Shown piece by piece: positions 6,144 to 11,675 of a DNA stretch of 11,675 bases (position 1 is the stretch's first letter; each line of letters starts with the position of its first letter). The translations under genes were made by a program, and so were the position numbers. The DNA lies in contig JNET01035063.1 of NCBI GenBank assembly GCA_000697455.1, forward strand, positions 1-11,675. The letters are read 5' to 3'. This DNA comes from Basidiobolus heterosporus B8920. Lineage: Eukaryota; Basidiobolomycota; Basidiobolomycetes; Basidiobolales; Basidiobolaceae. The notes under the pieces are model-generated. The model was not told the DNA's origin and did not search any database. It saw only the letters and a list, made by a program, of their open reading frames with translations.

Positions 6144-8199
6144 GTCACTCGTCTTTGAGGGTTTACAACTGTCTCTTATACACATCTAAATCCTTCTCAC
6201 TTATTCTGGGTTCCTGCACATCTTCATCCAGAAATAGCCCCTCATCAATTTAAAGCGTGGTTAAAAAAACATTCAAGTGCGGTCAACCAGTCGGAAACCA
6301 CACTAGCTCGACGAAAGTCTATTCTCTCGTTGCATTCATACAGTGGTTCTGATTTCGCCAACGAGTCGACTAATACTGGAAGGAATTTTACTGCACCTCC
6401 CTCGAATCCCTCAATTCTAAAAAGGCAGTTAACAGTCACTGCGGGAATGAGAATACCGAACATCCAAGGTTTTAACTATTTCCTTGTAATATAACTCCAG
6501 CATCCTCCCCCTCAGTAGTTTGAACGGATACCATAGTGATACCATTCTTATTCTCTTTTTTCCCTTTTGTTGAGTTCCTCCTACTCCTCCTTATCGTGAC
6601 TGACGTAACTAACTATTTCTCTTACATTCGGGTTTTTTGATTGAACTCCATTTTTAAGATGAAGTAGATAGCGAAAAGTCTCCGTCTAATGCACCTTTCT
6701 TAATACAAAGCGTAGACTTGCGGCCATCTTTGAAACGAAGTGCTAGAACTAAAGTTCGAAGAAATTCCGTAAAATCCACTGAATCTCGGACCCACACTGC
6801 GAAACCAACTTTACGTAAAAGTAAATCAGTAGAAGGAGATCTTACACAGACGAAGAAAATTGATTTAGATAAAGACGGTGGCAGTGATAGCAGTAATAAT
6901 AGTAGTGGTAGTGGTAGTGGTAGTAGTAGCCCGGAAAAGAGTAGTTTTCCAGAAAGAGTATCACAGGATAGTGAAGCGGAAATGTCACTTAAGGATCGCG
7001 TCGGCCAACAAGAGGAGGATGCAATTGATTCCGAGAAGGAACTATTGGAAGAGTCTACTACATCCAAGAATCCACCACCTAGAAAAGATTCGTTACCTAT
7101 TGTTCGCCCCTCAGGTAAGAGTTTACTCTCTTCAGGAGAGTTCACTGAATTCCAACTTAAGAAATCTGTCTACCTAGAATCTCCTACACCAACAAAAAAG
7201 CCTGAAACTAGCGAGAAGTCAACTCCGGGAAACTCGAAAAAGAAGAACTCTTCCTGGACCTGGTTTTGGGGTACTGATCCTAGCGATGCCACCACCCAGA
7301 AGACGACCAAATCCAAAAAGTCGGACAAAAGTCGACCCCCATCACCGGAAGAGAACTTGGGGTTAGATCCAGATGAAGAAAATGTAAAGAAGAAATCATC
7401 AAAAAAGAAAAAAGGGCAATCAGATGTACCAAAGAAACAAACCAACTCTGACGGGGAAACCATTCCAACGTTCAAAGAACCAAGCCAATCCGCCAACGAT
7501 CAAAAAAGCAAAAGACCTTATTCACCTATTCTAACCTTCTTCTCCAAGTCAAAGAATAAGACCAACCTGCCTCATCAGGAAAGGGAACCCTCTACTCCTG
7601 ATGTAAATATCACCAAACCAGAGCTAACTCCTATGAAGACGCGTTATACAAACTATAGTCGGTTGCCGATTCATATCGAGCGAGGGATATATCGCTTATC
7701 TCACATCAAGCTCACCAACCCTCGCCGTCCTCTACTTCACCAAGTTCTAATCTCCAACATGATGTTCTGGTACTTATCTGTTGTCAGTAAGCAAAGCTCA
7801 GATCCGACCATTGCCGAGGATCGTTCTACTAAAGAGGCGATGTTTGTAAAAAGTAAAGTAGGTAAAACTGCAGGGGGGCGTCGAAGAACCAAGCGTTCTT
7901 CGCCAGACAGCTCAGACGGGGTTGGCAGTGGTAAAAAATCAGAAATGATAGTGAAGAGCCCACAGTATGTGAAGCAACATCAACGGATTCATACCGGGAA
8001 CGTGAGTGTGATGCTCAAAAATCCCACTGAAGCTCGTCATCAACTAGCCAAAAGTCATTCTGCTTATTCAGACAGCAGCTCTGATACCGACTCTGATACC
8101 AGCCCTGAATCTCATCTCAAATGCGACGATGGGCAGCACGATGACGATGATGATATGCCCTTGGCAATTTACAAGGGGAATCTGACCAGTACTTCGTGA
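6144..8199 (+). CDS. ZDS1: Zds1/Zds2-like PP2A-Cdc55 regulator (5' end unresolved)
   Basis: Yeast Zds proteins bind the PP2A subunit Cdc55 through the Zds C-terminal motif and control mitotic entry and Cdc14 release. The visible exons are 6144-6468 (after acceptor TTATCTCAG) and 6659-8199, split by intron 6469-6658 (GTTTTA...TTTTTAAG, a weak donor). The first exon encodes NPSHLFWVPAHLHPEIAP and a basic RRKSILSLHSYS motif. The second begins DEVDSEKS and carries LRPSLKRSARTKVRRNS. A long Ser/Lys/Glu-rich disordered middle follows, then at about 7651-7794 the Zds_C motif: RLPIHIERGIYRLSHIKL, then NPRRPLLHQVLISNMMFWYLSVV. About 130 further residues, Ser- and Asp-rich, end near MPLAIYKGN. About 614 residues are visible. 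A 19-nt Tn5 mosaic end at 6169-6187 disrupts the first exon, and the frame is continuous only if it is skipped. The frame has no convincing ATG here, so upstream exon(s) are likely missing. Confidence 0.78.
6169..6187 (+). other. Tn5 mosaic-end (Nextera adapter) sequence, probable artefact
   Basis: CTGTCTCTTATACACATCT matches the 19-bp engineered hyperactive Tn5 mosaic end at all 19 positions. Natural Tn5 outside and inside ends differ from it (the mosaic is a laboratory hybrid), so this is not a native element. No second mosaic end and no 9-bp target duplication flank it. It sits inside a conserved coding exon and shifts its frame. Confidence 0.93.
6469..6658 (+). other. Inferred intron of the Zds-like gene
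   Basis: It joins ...RIPNIQ to DEVDSEKS in frame (phase 1). The acceptor is good: a TAACTAAC branch-like site and a T-rich tract before AAG. The donor GTTTTA is non-consensus compared with the other introns here, so the exact left boundary is less certain. Confidence 0.55.
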
Positions 8200-8465
8200 A
8201 TTGTTCCCAAGATGATATGTTGGACATATAAACGCATCTTTTTAATTTCTTCACACGCCCTCCATTCTCCACTTACCTTCCTCACTCATACCCATCTCCT
8301 ATCTCCCCACCTACCTATAGGTTTTTGTCTTCTCTAAACCACCTATCGACTATCACTTTACTTCACAAATGTACATTTGGCCATTCCCTCTTTCACACAC
8401 CACGCACCGCACACCACACCCTACACACTTTTTACTAGATGAAACATGAACCTACATCGACACAT

Positions 8466-8471
8466 CACGTG
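8466..8471. promoter_or_regulatory. CACGTG E-box, distal
   Basis: Sits in the perfect palindrome TCACGTGA, the Cbf1/bHLH type, about 335 nt upstream of the eS8 start. Confidence 0.4.
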
Positions 8472-8586
8472 ACAATTCGGCTTCATTGATGGGAATAAAC
8501 CGACATTCAAGAGAGTTATCACAGAGTATTTTCACCAATTCATAAGAATAAGCCATAAGCCAGAATTAAGAAATATTTTGGAATGC

Positions 8587-8599
8587 GTGTAGTGTAGTG

Positions 8600-8637
<38 letters not shown>
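8587..8637. repeat. Microsatellite (GTGTA)3 then (GT)18
   Basis: GTGTA x3 at 8587-8601 runs directly into an uninterrupted GT tract at 8602-8637. Length is likely polymorphic and error-prone in assembly. Confidence 0.95.
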
Positions 8638-8639
<2 letters not shown>

Positions 8640-8721
8640 AGTGTATGCTCGAAAGAATCGAACAAATTTTGAAAAATTAAAAAAAATTCCTTTTTTCTTC
8701 ACACACATGAAACTCGGGTGT

Positions 8722-8727
8722 CACGTG
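8722..8727. promoter_or_regulatory. CACGTG E-box, proximal to eS8
   Basis: GTCACGTGCG about 80 nt upstream of the eS8 ATG. Cbf1 is known to occupy ribosomal-protein promoters in Candida; its role here is inferred. Confidence 0.45.
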
Positions 8728-8804
8728 CGCTCACCTCGATAAATATCCATCTGGTGTGCAGAATGAATCTTCCTTTTCCATTTCCCGCCTAACCTTTAGG
8801 AATC

Positions 8805-9540
8805 ATGGGTACGTATTAATCCAATCATGCATTCAATCCACACAATGAAATATCGATTGATGATACCACAATCATCCATCCAACATTCCATTGAAACGCG
8901 TAATTAATCCGATGTTTGACGTTCAATAGGTATCAGCAGAGACTCTCGCCATAAGAGATCCCACACCGGTGCTAAGCGCGCCCACTACCGCAAGAAGAGA
9001 AAGTTTGAGTTGGGCCGTCAAGCCGCCAACACCAAACTTGGTGCTAAGCGTATTCACGAAGTTCGTGTCCGTGGTGGAAACCGCAAGTTCCGTGCTCTTC
9101 GTCTTGATACTGGTAACTTCTCTTGGGGATCTGAGAGCATTGCCAAGAAGACCAGAATTGTTTCTGTCGTTTACAACGCCTCCAACAACGAATTGGTCCG
9201 TACCAACACTCTCGTGAAGGGAGCCGTCATCCAAGTTGATGCCACTCCTTTCCGTCAATGGTATGAAAGCCATTACGCTCAACCTTTAGGTCGCAAGAAG
9301 ACCAAGGGTGCTGAGGTCGAGGCCGAAGAAGAGGTCAAGCGTTCCAACCACGTTCAACGCAAGATCGATTCCCGCAAGCAACAAGCCAAGATTGACTCCC
9401 ACTTGGCTGAACAATTCTCCACTGGTCGTTTGTACGCCATCATCTCCTCCCGTCCCGGTCAATCCGGCCGTTGTGACGGTTACATCTTGGAAGGTCAAGA
9501 ACTCGAATTCTACATTCGTAAGCTCAAGGCCCGCAAGTAA
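8805..9540 (+). CDS. RPS8: 40S ribosomal protein S8 (eS8)
   Basis: A structural protein of the small ribosomal subunit. Exon 1 codes only ATGG (8805-8808). Intron 8809-8929 (121 nt, GTACGT...CAATAG) follows, then exon 2 8930-9540. The spliced start reads [30 protein letters not shown], matching the invariant MGISRD opening of the family. The protein is 204 residues (human 208, yeast 200). Conserved blocks are [44 protein letters not shown], and the C-terminal ASRPGQ-like [31 protein letters not shown]. Codon use is strongly C/G-ending (AAG, GTC), as expected of a highly expressed gene. Complete and intact. Confidence 0.97.
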
Positions 9541-9886
9541 ACTTGCCACTAAGGAATCTACATTTTTCCAAATAAAATATCTATCCTTAGCACAACAATC
9601 CATTCGTTTTCCATTCGTTACTCGAGATTATTTTTATGTGAAATCACTATATATGCAAAATTTCATGATAAACCGATACACTGTGTATACAATATATATA
9701 CCTATGGATTGAAAATGATGAGCATTCATGTGTGTGTGGTTAAATGCTCGTTTAGATTGATTCGAATCTATCGTGATGCGTAACTTATCAGGTTACGAAA
9801 AAGTGATTACTTGGGGTTGGATTATATTCAACACAACTCCATAATTCCCTGCTTGTCACCGTAACTCAAGCATTTTCTCAGTGAAG
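9541..9886. promoter_or_regulatory. Intergenic: eS8 3' UTR and coatomer zeta promoter
   Basis: It contains the eS8 AATAAA signal, alternating TA-rich sequence around 9650-9710, and a small CGTAAC...GTTACG inverted repeat near 9779-9797. No coding potential seen. Confidence 0.5.
9571..9576 (+). terminator. eS8 polyadenylation signal
   Basis: AATAAA about 30 nt after the eS8 stop codon. Confidence 0.65.
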
Positions 9887-10651
9887 ATGAGTCTCAACAA
9901 CCTTTCACTCTACACAACCAAAGCGGTACTTCTTTTGGATTCCGAAGGGAATCGTATCCTAGCCAAATATTACAAACCATCTACTGGTGACTTTAAGACT
10001 CTCAAAGAACAGAAGGCCTTTGAAAAAGCGTTATTTGAGAAGACTCGACGTACTAACAGTGAGTACACTTTCATGGATCACTTAGAGTCAAACGGAATAT
10101 TCCACCAAAACTCTCTCTTACCTTTTCTTTCCAAAGGTGAGATCATCTTGTTCGAAGGACAGGTGGTGATGTATCGTAGTTCGGTAGATGTGTATTTCTA
10201 TGTGGTTGGTTCCGCCGAAGAGAACGAACTTTTATTATCTTCGGTATTAAACGCATACTACGAAGCAGTTTGTACTTTACTTAGGTGAGCAATAGTTCGT
10301 TCCACAATACTCTCTTTTCATAGTTTGACCAAGCATACTATTCTCCCCCTACAGAGATCAGGTTGAGAAGAGAACTGTACTTGACCATTATGATCTAGTC
10401 ACTCTTGCCCTGGATGAGACCATCGATGACGGGTAAGACTTATTTATCTCGGAATTTCCCTTCAACGTTTCCCCTTTTCATAACTGACTTCTCAACTGGT
10501 TAGTATCATCCTCGAAGTTGAGCCAGAGAACATCGTCTCTCGAGTATCTAAACGTGGACAAGATTCTTTTGAAAGTTCCATCACCGACCAAACCTTACTC
10601 CAAGCCTACCAAACCGCGAAAGAACGTTTCGCCGGATCCATATTCAGGTAA
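9887..10651 (+). CDS. RET3: Coatomer subunit zeta (COPI)
   Basis: Zeta-COP is the small longin-fold subunit of the COPI F-subcomplex, which coats Golgi-to-ER vesicles. The exons are 9887-10058, 10137-10284, 10355-10432 and 10504-10651, giving 181 residues (human COPZ1 177, yeast 189). Conserved blocks are LSLYTTKAVLLLDSEGNRILAKYY, KEQKAFEKALFEKTRRTNSE, YRSSVDVYFYVVGSAEENELLL, LALDETIDDGIILE and a C-terminal AKERF...FR. The ATG at 9887 is used. The first intron (10059-10136) is 78 nt and stop-free in frame, so a naive translation adds 26 false residues; splicing it gives RTNSEIILFEG, aligning with human RTDSEIALLEG. The stop at 10649-10651 overlaps a possible further donor; a fifth exon ending at 10712 is a close alternative. 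Confidence 0.94.
10059..10136 (+). other. In-frame, stop-free intron of coatomer zeta
   Basis: GTGAGT...TTTCTTTCCAAAG, 78 nt, phase 1. The intervening sequence has no homologous segment in human or yeast zeta-COP, while the flanking exons join seamlessly in the conserved alignment. Confidence 0.85.
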
Positions 10652-10705
10652 ATCTCTTCTCACAATGGATGAATCAAGTCAAATACTAACTTATGATGCT
10701 TATAG
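10648..10705 (+). other. Possible terminal intron overlapping the coatomer zeta stop
   Basis: GTAAAT donor at 10648, a textbook TACTAAC branch site at 10684-10690 and TATAG acceptor ending at 10705. Splicing changes the end from IFR-stop to IFSL-stop (stop at 10710-10712). Without splicing, the donor itself supplies the TAA. Confidence 0.55.
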
Positions 10706-10712
10706 TCTTTAA

Positions 10713-11675
10713 TTTGGTCAAGAACCGACTCTTTTGATTCCTCTAAAGAAAAAAATAAACAGCAAGTCATTCCTTTAGAACCAATGACTCACCAACTCAA
10801 ATTAACCTTCTTAAAAGTCCTATGCCAGTTTTCATGACCTCCTTCCCCCATCTCCCTCATCCTATAAGAAACCATTATATTCCCACGGATAGTCAACCTC
10901 AAAATATACTTGATAAATGGATCCATTTCAACCAATATCTTCCTAATCCCAACTTGATCAAGAGTCAGTTAACCTGACCACAACACCAGCCCAGTGATGT
11001 CCAATTTCTATGGAATGAAGATAGAAATCCTAGGCAAGATTCATCATAAGTGAAAGGATTGTGATATTCTAATATACCAAGAAATTTTGTTTCCACCTAC
11101 GAAAGACCTCAAGTATTTCCAAAATTTAATGAAGATGGTGATTTCCATTTATCCATTCAATGAATCTTATATATGTTAAGGATGGTCTTGAGAATCTATG
11201 TACTACCTTTGGGATCATTACTAGAGCAGTCATCATCCTATTTTTCTGGGGTATTTGAAGTATGTTGAAATATGCAAGTAATCATGATAGGCAAAAATTC
11301 TCAAGATTTCATAGTATTGCTGACATGCCAAAGTACCATGTAGAAGTAGGCCAGATTATGATTCCCTACTAAGATAGGCACAGCATATAAAGACCATGTT
11401 GGGAGATTATGTGAATTATTGCTGAGAACCTAGATGATATCAACCATCAGGTTTAAAAGATGAAAATGAAAATGGATGCTGTAAGAAAGAGGTCTTTGAG
11501 GCATGTTTACAGGAGAACAACATAAATGATTTCCAGAAAATGCACTATTACATATATCAAAGTAGCCATGTGCCTTTAATTGGTGAACCAAGAAGTTGAC
11601 CTACTTACTGTTGAAATTCACATAATTTAGCACCTAATTATTCACACTTGATCTCATCCTTATTATATTTACTCA
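10713..11675. other. AT-rich tail with no supportable gene; possibly decayed coding or mobile DNA
   Basis: The coatomer zeta polyadenylation signal is at the left end (AATAAA, 10754-10759). Beyond it I see no intact gene, tRNA or splice-flanked exon on either strand. The plus strand around 10803-10978 is open for nearly 60 codons with a protein-like composition, and scattered shorter coding-like stretches continue to about 11350, broken several times. This could be the fossil of a transposable element or an old pseudogene, but no diagnostic domain, terminal repeat or target duplication is recognisable, so no family is assigned. Confidence 0.3.
10754..10759 (+). terminator. Coatomer zeta polyadenylation signal
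   Basis: AATAAA in an A-rich run, about 100 nt after the main stop codon and about 40 nt after the alternative one. Confidence 0.55.

Larger units (their letters stand above)
8200..8804. promoter_or_regulatory. Intergenic: Zds-like 3' flank and eS8 promoter
   Basis: Pyrimidine-rich sequence follows the Zds-like stop. A GTGTA triplet repeat and an 18-unit GT run lie at 8587-8637. Two CACGTG E-boxes lie at 8466-8471 (in TCACGTGA) and 8722-8727, the nearer about 80 nt before the eS8 ATG. CCTAACCTTTAG (8789-8800), just before the start codon, resembles a branch point and acceptor, so a 5' UTR intron is possible. Confidence 0.5.

Noticed and set aside
6169-6187. A native Tn5-like transposon end
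   Set aside because: The sequence is the artificial mosaic end, with no partner end, transposase or target duplication.
6878-7177. Plus-strand frame starting with a valine-rich, membrane-like stretch
   Set aside because: It is a shifted reading of the GTA/GTG-rich serine-glycine repeat in the Zds-like exon, not a signal or membrane segment.
6654-7496. Minus-strand serine/leucine-rich frames
   Set aside because: Antisense to the Ser/Lys-rich Zds-like coding sequence; no independent support.
9779-9797. CGTAAC...GTTACG hairpin before coatomer zeta
   Set aside because: Only 6-bp arms around a 7-nt loop, common by chance.
9887-10288. Single long frame of coatomer zeta read straight through, starting at a GTG at 9881
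   Set aside because: The ATG at 9887 is the natural start, and the segment 10059-10136 is an intron by splice signals and by alignment with zeta-COP.
10518-10712. Separate 64-residue plus-strand protein
   Set aside because: It is out-of-frame with the real fourth coatomer zeta exon, which occupies the same DNA and has conserved sequence.

Overview
The window looks like nuclear DNA of a fungus. The genes have short spliceosomal introns (about 57-190 nt, mostly GTATGT/GTGAGT donors and TAG/CAG acceptors). One gene carries the fungal Zds C-terminal motif, and the ribosomal proteins, CAP and coatomer zeta are eukaryotic. Gene density and intron size suit a compact, possibly early-diverging fungus, but I cannot place it further from sequence alone.

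Layout. 1-642 (minus): the 5' part of a DTWD1-type tRNA aminocarboxypropyltransferase in three exons, running off the left edge. 917-2104 (minus): an intronless zinc-finger/coiled-coil/RING protein, bracketed by inverted telomere-like TTAGGG motifs. 2421-3940 (minus): cyclase-associated protein (CAP/Srv2), two exons. 4364-5325 (minus): ribosomal protein eS4, whose first coding exon is only the ATG. About 6144-8199 (plus): a Zds1/Zds2-like PP2A-Cdc55 regulator with its 5' end unresolved. 8805-9540 (plus): ribosomal protein eS8, whose first coding exon is only 4 nt. 9887-10651 or 10712 (plus): coatomer zeta subunit, four or five exons. 10713-11675: AT-rich DNA with no gene I can support, perhaps decayed.

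The genes do not form a functional unit. They are ordinary housekeeping genes (tRNA modification, actin turnover, ribosome, cell-cycle phosphatase control, COPI traffic) plus one unusual RING protein. Both ribosomal genes have their first intron at the start codon.

The strongest unexpected signal is at 6169-6187: an exact 19-base copy of the engineered Tn5 mosaic end used in Nextera libraries. It lies inside a Zds-like coding exon and breaks its frame; skipping it restores an open frame into the conserved FWVPAHLHPE motif. This is almost certainly a library or assembly artefact and should be resolved before the Zds gene model or the 5341-6168 junction is trusted. I found no convincing new biological system. 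The most novel-looking items are the RING protein's zinc architecture with its telomere-like flanks, and the near-neutral introns of the coatomer zeta gene.
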